Below, piece by piece: positions 20,464-32,000 of a DNA stretch of 64,000 bases. A program made the position numbers and the translations under genes. Below the pieces are notes generated by a model. That model was not told the origin of the DNA and did no database searches. It saw only the letters and a list, made by a program, of their open reading frames with translations. The stretch lies in assembly GCA_039105265.1 (NCBI GenBank), contig JAPFFF010000002.1, positions 7,378,001 through 7,442,000 of the forward strand, written 5' to 3'. How positions within the stretch are numbered: position 1 is the first letter of the stretch; every line of letters begins with the position of its first letter. This DNA is from Tritrichomonas musculus (Eukaryota; Parabasalia; Tritrichomonadida; Tritrichomonadidae).

Positions 20464-20712
20464 ATGAATGCACCACAGCTTAAAAGAATGTACGATCGGT
20501 TACCAACTATCCTTAATTATAGCCAGCATGAGCATGAAATCCTTGAAAGAATCCGAATCCTATTTCAAAGGTTAAAAGAAGATACACCAAAAGATTTTAG
20601 AAATCAATTAATTAATGAAGCTGTTAGAAAACTAAAATTGTACAATTCAGACTGGACCAGAAAAGATTTCAATATATACAGTGAAAATCTTTTTACTAGG
20701 CCTCTACCTTAA
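20464..20712 (+). CDS. Small helical protein or gene fragment, 82 residues
   Basis: ATG-started ORF with ordinary amino-acid composition, predicted mostly helical (LKRMYDRLPTILNY, HEHEILERIRILFQRL), ending FTRPLP and TAA. It lies between two transposon regions. It may be an accessory or N-terminal piece of the decayed MULE downstream, or the remains of a host gene. No motif is recognised. Confidence 0.35.
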   Translation: MNAPQLKRMYDRLPTILNYSQHEHEILERIRILFQRLKEDTPKDFRNQLINEAVRKLKLYNSDWTRKDFNIYSENLFTRPLP

Positions 20713-21029
20713 TTGATATCAATCCCGAGAATAAGTTCAGTTTATTTTGGAAAACAAATTGAAACAAGAGGAAAAGTCATTAGTTGCCAGTTAGGTTATT
20801 TTGTATAACAAGAGGAGTCGAGCGATCTACAGAAACAAAATATTATTCCATTTGAAATTCAAGTTCATCATTCAAGTCAAACAAAAGTAAATGTCGCACA
20901 AAGATAAATGGCGATTATGTCAAAGTAATTGGAACCCCTTCAAATCAATCGCACAAAGGAACAAACGCCAATTTGATCTATATTATCTCGAATCAAGTTT
21001 AAACAATAACTCAAGAAGAAACAGATATT
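20713..21029. other. Decayed sequence between coding relics
   Basis: Short protein-like fragments in changing frames but no intact gene. Probably the eroded 5' part of the MULE relic. Confidence 0.3.
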
Positions 21030-22226
21030 CCAAGTAATCATTCAAACGATTCATTTTTTAATGAGCAAGAATTAGCAAATTTGACAGCTACTACATCATT
21101 TCATCTTGTCTAAATACTAGTTGCCCATGCAAATGAAGAAGGATTTCAACTTGTTAAAGCTAAAAGTGAAGAAGATAAAGTATGTTTATTATGTTATTAT
21201 CATTCAAAGTACAAAAAGAAAGATGAATTGAACACAAATTGTCCCTTTTTTATAAACACTAGGAAGATTAAAGAGAAAGAAGGAAATGGTTTTATCTGGC
21301 ATGTTTCTACTTATAGTTTATGTCACAACCACAATAATGATCCTTATACATTTATACACAAGACTCTCTCAGATAAAGAAAAGAAGTTTATATTATCAAT
21401 GATGAGAAAAGGTTTAAGCAACACAAAAATAGCTAAAACTATTTCAGAAAACACATGTAAAACTCTATCATCTGCACAAATATCAGTAATTAGCAAAGAA
21501 GAAAAGAGAGCAAAAAAACAACAAAGAATAACAGAATCAGAAGAGCTACGGCGCCATATGATCGATACAAATGGCTACTACTTTTATGATGATTCTAAAG
21601 ATACAGAAGAAGTAATCAAAAGGAAGGTTGTTGCTAAATTTACAAAACATGAATATGATAACCTCGCTAAATTTGGTGATTTTGTTTCAATAGACCCTAG
21701 ATTTTGTTCAATGTCTAGTAATTGGTTGGTGATTCCTCTTACAGTTATAGGTTACAACCGAGAAATCAGGAGTGCAGGTATAGTTTTTGCTTCAACCCTT
21801 AAATCAGGTACATTCAGATGGATATTAAAATTACTATGCGAAATTCTTCCAACAAAAGAAAAAATAACCACACATTGTTCAGATGATGATGTAGGTTTAC
21901 ATTAAACTTAAAGAAAAAGGTAACAAATTTCAAAATTCTTAGATTAAAAAGAGTAATTTGTTGTTGGCACAAAATACAGAATTTTGACAAGTTCATTGTA
22001 CTTTTAAAGCTACCACCAGACCAGGAAACAAGGTACAAACAATTATTCAGATTAATGGGAATGATTAGAAACAAAGAACTATCGCAGAAATGGCATGAAG
22101 AATTAGCAGAGAATGAACAAATTCAATATTATATGGAAAAGAATGTTGATGGAAAAATAGATATGATTGCAAAGAGCAGAATAAATTATTTCACTTGCGG
22201 TTACAATACGTCTTCAATTTCAGAGT
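21030..22226 (+). pseudogene. Degenerate MULE transposase
   Basis: A broken DNA-transposon gene. After a stop near 21111 the frame is open to 21905. It encodes a FAR1-like zinc region (CPFF ... CHNHNNDP), a helical DNA-binding segment (KGLSNTKIAKTISEN) and the start of the MULE core (VSIDPRFCSMSSNWLVIPL, the TF-N-YN-P-like block). A frameshift follows; another frame continues with RLKRVICCWHKIQNFDK, the C-W-H block of MULEs, and ends near SSISES. The family differs from the intact MULE at 17.6-19.6 kb. Matching TIRs were not found. The coding similarity stops where the Polinton fossil begins. Confidence 0.7.
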
Positions 22227-24870
22227 CAGTAGTATAGGTCTGGCGGGTTTGACGGTAAGATATTTTGAGCTTGAGAAACCATACAAAATTCCAAGGACTC
22301 CTACACCCTTTATAGTGCAGGGTCTCACTCATCTCAAACCCCCTAAAAACAGCCCTTTTTCAGGGTTTTGCATCGATTTTCAGAAATTGCACACACGTGA
22401 TCTGGAGGTAAAATTCGGATGCAACTCATGACGTTCAGGTATCGATTTCACACCCATGAAATGACGTACGCGAGTGCTCTGGGACGATGTGATGTGCGTT
22501 TTCATGGTGAGGATGACGTGAGTGATAATTAATACACGATAAATCAGTTGTGGAGATCTGATGGTGTTTTAATAGGCATCGAGAGGCCGGTAAGATATTG
22601 AGAGGTGTTATACAGTATAAGATTCGTGAGTGAATGACGTTGACGAGCATGGTGAATCGAGGGAGATATTTTTTTATGAGTGATAAATTTTTAACGAGTA
22701 TGAAATAAATGAAATACGATTACAACACAACTATTGATAAAGTATCAATCGAAGATCTCAATGAGTTAACGTTAATGACGGGAATCGACCTAGATGACTT
22801 AGTTTCATTGCGTGATGAATATGCTGATAACGAGAAAGGTTATCGAGATGAGCTTGTAAGTTACATCGTTGATACAGCCCGCAAAAACGGATTCGATGAT
22901 GATGAACCACTGTATAACAGTCTTTACTGGTTCTTCAAGGGAGCTCAAACTAATGCTGAACGTGAAGCTGATGCTAATGAATTCATTGATGAGTATGGGA
23001 TATCAACCTGAGATCAAACATATCGGTATCCCACATGCTCCAAAACTCCTCCGATCCCCAGTAAGGTATATCGATACTGATGAATATAAACGCCGTAATC
23101 AGAAGAGGGTTGATGATGAATTCTTTAACGATTTACGTTCACATCCCATAACTCAACATGATCCATTAACGAAATTAGTGAGAAATATGCTCAGTAAGAA
23201 GTTCACCGATAATATTAATAAAGAGAGTTCTCAGATAAAAACATCGAAAGTGAATTATCGAATGATGCTCGATAAACTCATTACTGAGAGACCTATCCTT
23301 CGTCCTCTTCCACCAGGTGAATTGCTTAAGTTGAAACCCTATTCGATACAACTTTTCGAGAAGAATAATGAAGATTTAATCGATTATTTCAAGACTTTCG
23401 GGCATGACTTCAAGAGTAAGAGTGATGAGTACCTCACCATCAACGAACCTAACGATGAAATTAAAGCTCTTGCTGCGTTTCGTAATAAGAAATATCATGG
23501 AACTCATATCGAAAACAAGATTCTGAAGAAGAATCCCATCGTTGTATATTACTTGAATGAGATTCATAAGCTTGAAGATATCTTCAATTACCTCGAAAAT
23601 ACTGTATATAAGAATGAGCGTAAACCCTTTAAGAGAACATTTAATCTCAGTGGTGTATTCGAAACTCCTAAAAATAACGGAGATTTTATTACTGAATACA
23701 CATATGAAGAGCGTGAGATAAACACCACAAAATATAATAACGATAACAACATACCTATTCTGATTCAGTTAAACGATGAACTCAATAGAGTGAAATATTA
23801 TATCGAATCTGTGCTCTTCAATTACTCAACAACTGAATCGAATGTGAAACTCATTTACGTTACATCAATTTCTTTCACGATATCGAGATTAGTTAAGGTA
23901 ACAGGTAAGGTGAGTTTACCTGATGAGATTGTGAGATCGAATATGATAATTACTGATAACGATGATGATGGATTATGTTGGTATCGATTCTTGAGTATCT
24001 GTTTGGATCCTAAGTTAGGGAATCTCAATAAAAATAACAAGAAGAAGTATAACATCGATAATCGTACTTCAGCTGCGAGAAAGCTCTTATGTATGGATCA
24101 TGGAGTATCATACTCAACGAAACCAACTAAAGCTGCGAAATGAAATCGATTATCGATTCATTCAAGGGTATGTCGTTAGAAGAGATGAAAGAATCCGCTA
24201 TGAAGAATCACATTAACGTTAACATCTACAGTTATGATAAAGATACACATCGTTACGATATTCAAGAACAGTGGTATGACAAAGCGAATGAGAATACATA
24301 TAATGCTCTTCTATATTCTGATGGTATGGTATGTCACATCATGTATATCATTAATGCTGAGAAATTAACGAATATCTTCATATGCCCCAAGTGTAAATCA
24401 TATGTCGTTAGAGATGAGAATTGGCATGGTAGTGAACGAATGAAGAAACACATGGCTCATTGTGACGGTAAGTTCCATAAGAAATACATTCCCGAACGTA
24501 TCAGTGAAACCTACTGTCCCCACATCCTTAATCACCCTGTTTATGAATATTGCTTAGCTCATGATCTCGAATGGAAACCTCAGAAATTATATATGACTTA
24601 TGACTTCGAAACTATGGAACATAAAGTTGATATCAAATCAGGTAAATCGACTGTGATTAATAGTGAATTGATTCCGCTATCCGTAAGCTGTTGCGTTAAA
24701 TCTTCATCATCTACATTAACGGAACACTTCGATGCGAGAGATTATAACTTCATTCCTGAGTGGATTAAATTCATGTTCACCCAGTCAGTTACACTCGTTA
24801 AAGATAAGATTAAGTTCTTGAGTGAGATGGTTTACACTCGTTAAAGATAAGATTTTAGACATGTTCAAAA
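22227..24870 (+). mobile_element. Polinton/Maverick fragment (fossil)
   Basis: About 2.6 kb of less A+T-biased sequence that differs in codon use from the host genes. Parts: a non-coding end region (~22240-22700), an unidentified element-borne reading region (~22709-24143), and the N-terminal portion of a protein-primed family B DNA polymerase (~24140-24844) recognisable by its zinc-like Cys/His stretch and exonuclease region. Most of the element is missing (rest of the polymerase, integrase, capsid and packaging genes), and it is broken in roughly two or three places. It looks old. It lies directly against the MULE relic, so it may have inserted into it. Confidence 0.75.
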
Positions 24871-25044
24871 TTCACTTTTCCATTGGAAAAGTTCGACTTT
24901 TTCTGAAAAACAAGTGAGGGGTTAACATATGTAATTTTTTTTTTTTTTTATATATTTTTGAACTTGAATTTCAAATGGATAAATAAATACAATAAAATGA
25001 ATTATTCAATAATTTAGTTTTATTATTAATAATATAAAATAAGA
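24871..25044. other. A+T-rich spacer
   Basis: Contains a long poly-T-rich run near 24930-24950 and the 3' flank of the ankyrin gene. Confidence 0.3.
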
Positions 25045-26784
25045 TTATTTATATTCAGGTATTATACTATAAATATGCTTAGCCGATTCTTCAAATCCAG
25101 ACTGGTGTAAAATTCCGGCAATGAAATTAGCGTTAACGTTCGAAGTATATGCTAGATTCTTATTAAAAAGCGAATTAATCATTGAAGAGGATGCAAACTT
25201 GGTCAGTATTGAAACAAACATTTTTTGATTTTTATCAATTATACCATATAATTGATTCATTTTTACAATAATATCTTCGTTGTAGTATTGAATTGCTAAA
25301 GCGAGATCATTCATATTTAATTGGCTCTTAAATAAATCAAATAATGATGAATGGGATGATTTAGATTTAGATGACTTTTCTTTAATTTGAAGATCTAAAA
25401 TATAGTTAGCAATACGAGAATTCAGTTTAAGTGAATCCCTAAAGATAGTTAAAATATTTTGAGGCTTTTCTATCTTGATCAAGAATTTAACTACATCAAA
25501 CGCTGCATTATCAATTGCAAGTAAGTATTTTGGTGGATCACCTTTGAAAAAATCATATTTGGAACTTTTGTTTGAATAAAGGAATTTGAATAATTCTAAA
25601 TCATAGAAACAATTTTGTAAAAATGTGTCACAATTTGAGAAGCTAGGCTTTGATGTGTTATCTTCAACTTTTTCCATAATATATAAAATTTTGTTTAAAC
25701 AAGATAAATGAATTTTGGCACTTCCAGAGCGAACAACTGCCATTAAGTTTTCTCTTGTTAACTTTTTATATATGTTTTCATTATCATCAACAAAATTAGG
25801 TATATCTTTTTTCTTTGGTTGATAAGTTGAACTTTTCATTAAATTATCAACTAAATCTTTTTGATGTGAATAAATTGCATAATAAAGGATGTGATCTTCT
25901 GAACATTTCTTTTCACAAGTGTGAATGATTTCACGGTTTCTTCCCGAGTATGCATAACAAAGAAGATTTTTATCGAGGACAATATTTTTCTGATTCCATA
26001 AGTATTGGAAAACTTTTAACGACCCATAAACAGCTGCAACTTGGATAATCGAGGTTTTTTTATCGAAAGTCAACGTTCGTTCATAAAATGAATAATCAAA
26101 TTTATAATTCACATCTCTCTTTTCTTTTGCTAAAATGCTTTTAAATAATGTAAGATCATCATCACGAATTGCTTTATGAAGAGCTGATGGGTTATAATTT
26201 TTATTTCTATTTAAAATATGTTGCTTAGGATTAGCTTTAATAGACTTATATAGCGATTTCATATCTTCAACATAGTCTGGATCAGTGTTATAAGTAAAAA
26301 GTGATTCTTCTCTTAACATTGCATATTCATGATCAAATTCATCAATTTCGGGCCAAAAGTTAATGAAAAGCTGTTCTAAATAAACCGATTTTTGAATGAT
26401 TGATTGAATTGAAATTACTTTCTTTTGGAAAAGATAATTAATATCACATAACAAGTGTTTATTCATGTCAATTATGTCAATTTCATCAATTCCAATTCGT
26501 TTTAATTCAGCTGAGAATTCACACAGAATGTCTAATATCAGTTCCATTTGCTTGTAATTGAATATTGTAAAATAATTAATGTTAAATAAAAACAAAATAG
26601 CGCTTTCACGATTATTAAAAAATGTTTCATTATTTAATTTAATGTACTTGATTGTTTTTGCATAAGATTCCTTATTGATATTATTTAAAAGATCCTGGAA
26701 ACCAGATATTATTTCATACCTTTCTTTATTCTGAGCAAGGAAAACTCCAACATTTTTTGTTAAATGAGATTGATGAGAATTCAT
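25045..26784 (-). CDS. Ankyrin-repeat protein of the trichomonad DUF3447 type
   Basis: 579 residues. The N-terminal ~190 residues are the helical, Phe/Ile-rich region common to this expanded trichomonad family (HEYAMLREESLF near 157). Ankyrin-like units follow: SALHKAIRDDDLTLFKSIL (~200) and SIIQVAAVYGSLKVFQYLW (~243), then degenerate units such as FDVVKFLIKIEKPQNIL (~428). There is no signal peptide or membrane segment, so it is likely a cytosolic interaction scaffold. The start is ATG at 26784 and the stop is TAA. These proteins exist in hundreds of copies in trichomonads and none can be given a specific role from sequence. Confidence 0.85.
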   Translation of the reverse strand: MNSHQSHLTKNVGVFLAQNKERYEIISGFQDLLNNINKESYAKTIKYIKLNNETFFNNRESAILFLFNINYFTIFNYKQMELILDILCEFSAELKRIGIDEIDIIDMNKHLLCDINYLFQKKVISIQSIIQKSVYLEQLFINFWPEIDEFDHEYAMLREESLFTYNTDPDYVEDMKSLYKSIKANPKQHILNRNKNYNPSALHKAIRDDDLTLFKSILAKEKRDVNYKFDYSFYERTLTFDKKTSIIQVAAVYGSLKVFQYLWNQKNIVLDKNLLCYAYSGRNREIIHTCEKKCSEDHILYYAIYSHQKDLVDNLMKSSTYQPKKKDIPNFVDDNENIYKKLTRENLMAVVRSGSAKIHLSCLNKILYIMEKVEDNTSKPSFSNCDTFLQNCFYDLELFKFLYSNKSSKYDFFKGDPPKYLLAIDNAAFDVVKFLIKIEKPQNILTIFRDSLKLNSRIANYILDLQIKEKSSKSKSSHSSLFDLFKSQLNMNDLALAIQYYNEDIIVKMNQLYGIIDKNQKMFVSILTKFASSSMINSLFNKNLAYTSNVNANFIAGILHQSGFEESAKHIYSIIPEYK

Positions 26785-27431
26785 TAAGTTTATAAAAAAA
26801 ATGAATTAAAAAATGCTAATTCATTTTTTCTTAATAAAATTTTGTGGCAATATATCCTTTTTTAATTAAGGAAAAATCTTTAAAATAATATTATAAGTAA
26901 TTAATATTGTTATATAGCATTTATTTCAAAATATTAAAAGCACAGACTTTAAATTAGAATAGATATTAAACATATTATAATTATTTATAAAATAAAATTT
27001 TTATAACATCATTAAGAAAAATTAAAAAATTATTTTGCTTTTGAGGGGAAGATTTTAAAATTTCAAAACTATAAAATTATTTTTTTACTTTTTGAATGGC
27101 CATTAAAAACATTAATGGTTAGATGTTATCTGACATTTAATGCTTTTTTTAATGCAAATATGTATCCCAAAGATCTTAATTGTAGTCACGAATATTTAAT
27201 AACAATAAACAACCAAATAAATAAAAACAATTACCTATTGCCAAAAAGAATAAAACTCATTTAAGATCAAAAAAACAAAATTTTGATAGCTCTCAAAATA
27301 CAAATAATATTATTGTTATTTTTTTGGAGTGAAAAATAATCATTAATACAAGGCGAATTTCTATTTGTTTTAATAAGAATCTTATTAATTTACAAAATTT
27401 TAAATACAAAAAAATATTATAATAATAACAT
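26785..27431. other. Intergenic, A+T-rich
   Basis: No gene or clear repeat is seen. The stretch includes the promoter side of the ankyrin gene and the 3' flank of the TTLL gene. Confidence 0.4.
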
Positions 27432-28775
27432 TCATTGACAATCTGAAGGAGAATCTGCATTAATAAAAGTTTCAGTTCTAGTTTTTGGAGACGATCTATA
27501 TCTTTCTTCGTAATGAGGCCTTTCCCTATTTGCTGCATATGTTCTGAAAACGTTTGCCGATTTCGAAATTATTTCATTTACTACTGGTGCCAAATTGTCA
27601 TAGCTAGGGCAGGGTAGTATCTTTATCCAATTATCAGGGTTGCTTGATCCATTTCCATCTTTTGCCTGATTTTTAGTTGTTTGTACGCCATCAATAGGCG
27701 ATCCATCGCAAGAAATATGTGAAAAGGCATCAAATATCATATCTCTTTTAAGATCTTTTTCACATTCATAAGTAACAACCATTGAAGGCCTATCATTGAG
27801 TTCAAGGACAATAGGTTGGAGATTTTCAGAAACGAGAATATCGATTCCCATTATGTGAAAATATTTTGAAAAAAGATCGAGAGTTTTTTCGCTTTGGTTA
27901 AAAGGCCTTCTTCCCCAAAGTCGTCGTTCGGAATTAAAATTGGTCAAAGATGTAACAATTGAAGGCCAAATTGCTAGTAGTGAAAACATTGCTACGTCAC
28001 AAATTTTTTTCCAGAGTCCAGGACCTTTTTTGGGACTCTGAACTGCAATTTGATCTAAAACAATAGATGCTAGTTTTGTAAATTCTTGGCCTTTGCTTTC
28101 TTGATTTTCTTTATTAATTGATGTGTTTGTCAAATGCGAATATTTATCATCAAGAGTAGCTGATGTTGGCGGCTTATATTCATGAGTACAAAATCTTGCA
28201 AGACCTTCTTTGTAAATATAAGCTGTATATGGGGCTAACGTTGATATTAATATGTAAAATCGAAAATCAAATTTATATCCATTTATAAGATATGGTGGAA
28301 TATACCTTTGAACCACTGCTGGCTCAGTTCTGTGAGATAATTCAAATATATGTTGAACCAGTTTTATTCCATTTCCACAGCACCCATTCCTAGGTTTAAC
28401 GATCCAAGTCACAGGATTTTTGCTACGACCTTGGAGATGATTATGAAGTCGCTGTAAATCTGTAAATTGATGAGGAAGTAAAAAGGAAGTAGGGAAAAAG
28501 TTATAAAAATTTGGGAACATACGACGCATCTGATTAAACGCATGTATTGTAGTACTTTTAAAACAAATATAATCCATTCCAGGAATTTTGTTGACACGCT
28601 GAGATGGACCAATATTTTCAAAGTCTTTGTTTTTAATATCACCATCCCACCAAATTATAGAAGTATAATGTGATTGTCCATCAACCAGATTTATTTCAGC
28701 CTTTTTAAATGCTTCCTTTACAGCTGGATATTTAACATGGCTCCCATCAACTTCTTTACATTCCAGCATTAACAT
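27432..28775 (-). CDS. Tubulin tyrosine ligase-like (TTLL) enzyme
   Basis: 447 residues with a complete TTL domain (ATP-grasp fold) from ~35 to 345. Visible blocks are WIVKPRNGCCGNGI (124-137, ATP-binding loop), AVVQRYIPPYLINGYKFDFR (163-182), GLARFCTHEY (191-200), YSHLTNTSINK (212-222) and DILVSENLQPIVLELNDRPS (322-341, metal-binding E/N). TTLLs ligate amino acids, usually Glu, Gly or Tyr, to tubulin tails. An Arg in the YKFDFRFY block suits glutamylase-type members, but specificity cannot be fixed. Axonemal or cytoskeletal tubulin is the likely substrate. A GGTATTTAAAAAGTT element lies about 70-85 bp upstream of the ATG. Confidence 0.93.
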   Translation of the reverse strand: MLMLECKEVDGSHVKYPAVKEAFKKAEINLVDGQSHYTSIIWWDGDIKNKDFENIGPSQRVNKIPGMDYICFKSTTIHAFNQMRRMFPNFYNFFPTSFLLPHQFTDLQRLHNHLQGRSKNPVTWIVKPRNGCCGNGIKLVQHIFELSHRTEPAVVQRYIPPYLINGYKFDFRFYILISTLAPYTAYIYKEGLARFCTHEYKPPTSATLDDKYSHLTNTSINKENQESKGQEFTKLASIVLDQIAVQSPKKGPGLWKKICDVAMFSLLAIWPSIVTSLTNFNSERRLWGRRPFNQSEKTLDLFSKYFHIMGIDILVSENLQPIVLELNDRPSMVVTYECEKDLKRDMIFDAFSHISCDGSPIDGVQTTKNQAKDGNGSSNPDNWIKILPCPSYDNLAPVVNEIISKSANVFRTYAANRERPHYEERYRSSPKTRTETFINADSPSDCQ

Positions 28776-29090
28776 GTTTTCCGAAAATTAGAAAAAATAA
28801 CGAGTTTTTTTTTTTTTTTTTAATCGAAAAAGTTTTTAAATCAAACTTTTTAAATACCGAAAATATTCAAAAACTATTCAATTCAATTTTTGAAATATAA
28901 AAACAGAAAAATATTGAAAACATAGCATTACATTTTTATTATAATAATATTATACAAACAATATACTGTTGTTTCAAAATCATATAAAAATAATTTCAAT
29001 CAACATTTCGAAAATAAAAAAAATAAATATCAGATCAAAATTGACCTTATCTATCATCGAATAATATAACAAAAAATTAATTATATATTA
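28776..29090. promoter_or_regulatory. Upstream region of the TTLL gene
   Basis: A+T-rich spacer. On the minus strand GGTATTTAAAAAGTT lies at 28844-28858, followed toward the gene by AAAAACTTTTTCG and a poly-A run. The TOR gene ends at 29091, so the rest is its 3' flank. Confidence 0.4.
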
Positions 29091-32000
29091 TTACCAAAAA
29101 GGAGACCAGCCATAATACATTTGCGCTAAATTCATTTCATTAGTTGCAATTTCGATCAATGTAGAAACTTGTTCATGCTCTGTTAGTAATTTTCCATCAA
29201 ATTCTCTTCCATTTAATTTGTCGCTAACTCTTGAAATAGCCTTTCTTAATGTAGCAGAACCTTCATTAATATGATAATAGGGAGGGAAATGATTATTATT
29301 ATTATTGTTTTCATTTGTTTTATTTTCAATATTAATTTCATGACTTGATGATTCTGAATTGGAATTGGGCGTAGAAGAGTCATGCGCACCTGGAGAATTA
29401 ATTGTTGGCGGAGGTGGAGGTGTTGATGCTGCATTTTTATACCAAATGGTATCAGTAATTGGATCTTGTATGAAAATATCAAGAAAAGCAAGCAGCGTTT
29501 CTTTATTCCTCCTCATGAGTGTCATTACATATTCAGCTGTCATATCAAAAACACCATGAATCCCTGAAGCACCGAGTGCTCGAACGATCATTCTTGTCAA
29601 TCTGAAAGGAACAGTCTCATGAACATAACTTCGAAGACTTGCCTTTTCAAAAATGTCAGAAAAGTCAATATGAACAACATTTCCAGTCCCTTTCATAACC
29701 AAAATGTTCGAAGGATGTCTGTCACCCATTCCAATTAAGTATCCAATAATAGACATAAGACCACTTGAACGTGCAAAGTTAGTTGTGGCATTAAGCCAAA
29801 GCTCTGCGTTTGGAGACCTAAGCCAAAGTGTTTCTCGGATGTCATCGTCAAGTGCCAATCCACATAGTTCACGATGAAGCTCGAGTTTTTGAATGGAGCT
29901 CATTCTTAATGTGTATTCACGATCACAACCAATTGTTGCTTCATCACCTACATAATTTTTGATATATTTTTGCTCTTCCTTGATTTCAACGCCAACGATT
30001 CTTCGATGACATAGGATCATTGAATGAATTGTCTCGCCTCCTTCAGCCCATGCAATGAGTCCAGCATTTGTGGCAATTGGGACAATTGGAACTTGGCGAA
30101 TGTGAAGGTGCCTTTCAACTCCAAATTTGTCATCATGAAGGATACTATTTGTTAGTGAGAAAAGTTGCATAACACGCTGATCAAGTCGAAGATCTTCTCG
30201 TCCTTTCAAGAGATACTTGTAGGTTTTGCCATCACTTCCAATTATTCGTAGTTTACGTGGCCTTTTTGCTGATGGAATGATCTTTAAGATGTGAATAATG
30301 GAATGAATCGTAACTGGCTCTTTATCAACTGAATAAAAACCAGGAACAACGAGACTGAATGATGATGCAGATGCTAATGAAAAGTTCATTTCAGCAATAT
30401 CCATTGTTGACATATTTTCAATCTTCATATCGAGGAACTTTTTGATAGAAATCGCCATATTTGCTAATCGACATATTTCTGCTGATGATGTTGGTAATGG
30501 AGATAAATTCTTCACAAAATTCTTTATTTTGACATCGTTGAATATCCTGGTGACAAACTGACTATGCTTTTGACCTTTAATGATGCTATTTGCCTTCTTA
30601 AAAAGTGGAATGATTTCTTCTTGGGGAGCATCAATCTCTGATAAATGCGTAACTCTTTCAAAAAGTTGAATAACTTCTTCAATTGGAGTAACAGCTATTT
30701 GAATCAGCCCTTTAGTGAATTCTTCAGCATCTCTCATTAAGACAGGATGATCATGACTTAATTGATCAATAAAATCTAGAAGAGCCTTTGATGACGTTGT
30801 TGTTGCTTTCAATAAACAAAAAGGCATAGTAAGTGCTTGAAAATGTTTCAATGAAAAGATACGAATGATCTCGTAAACAACCTTCCTTACTTCTTCGCTT
30901 GGATGGTCAAACTGAACCATTAATTGAGGAATAATTTGGATAACAGAAGATGGATCCATTCTTTTCAAATCGTAAGCAATTTCTTCAAAGTTTGATAATG
31001 TATCTCCGTAACTGAAGAAAATTGCGCTCAATTGGCATAAGAAGTGAAGAGAAGGACCAGTTAACTTAATTAACATAGAAAATCCTTCAACAGCAGCAGA
31101 TGCAAATGATGCATAATTAATATCATTATCAGGCTTATTGTTCGTGATGTTGTCATTGATAATGTTCTTTGATGAATACGAGCGTGTACGAGATGTAAGA
31201 GATGCAGATGACGAAGAAGAAGGTGATGAAACTGGCGGTTGTGCACATCCAAGATTAAAATATGCCCAATGCTTCCAAGCACGAACTCTCTGTGGCTGAA
31301 GGGCTGTTACTTTAGCAAGCAAACTAAGAACACTTGGCTTGATTGAACTTCGTGAAACATATGATAAAATAGCATCACAATAAACGTCAGTTTTGTTTTT
31401 CTTATCTTTTAACTGATCAATGATGAATTTAAATTCGTTCAAATTCCTAACCATTCCTCTATCGAAGTTTGATTTTGCACTCATCAGACGAATCCTTTCA
31501 TCATTCATGTGGTTACTAAATAGTCTTCTAAATGAGTTGTCAAACAAAGTCCACTCTTTAAGTTTTCTTAATGAATCTACAAAATCTATATGAATAGTAA
31601 ACTTTTGTTCCTTGGAACATTGAAGAAGTTCTCGAACACGATGGACGTTACGAAGTTGAGTAGCATCTCTTTTGACGTAATCAGCTTTTGACGCCCACAT
31701 TTTTAGGATCTCATCTGCTGTTTTAAGTCCTTTTCGCTGGTCGGTGACGTCTTTAAGTTCTTCAAACATCATGGCTGTGCAAATGGCAGGAATTGCTGGT
31801 TCATAACTACCTGATGTAAACGATGATATGTCTTGTGAAAGAAGAGTTAAGCCTCTTGAAACCCACTTTTCAGCGGCTTCGAGGTTATTTCGATCTAGAG
31901 AAACAATGGCTCTCCAAATGCAACTGGTAGGATCATCAGTTTTGATTGCTTGAAGAAATTGGGAAGGATCACCACCAGTGTTTCTCATTGCTGCAGCAAA

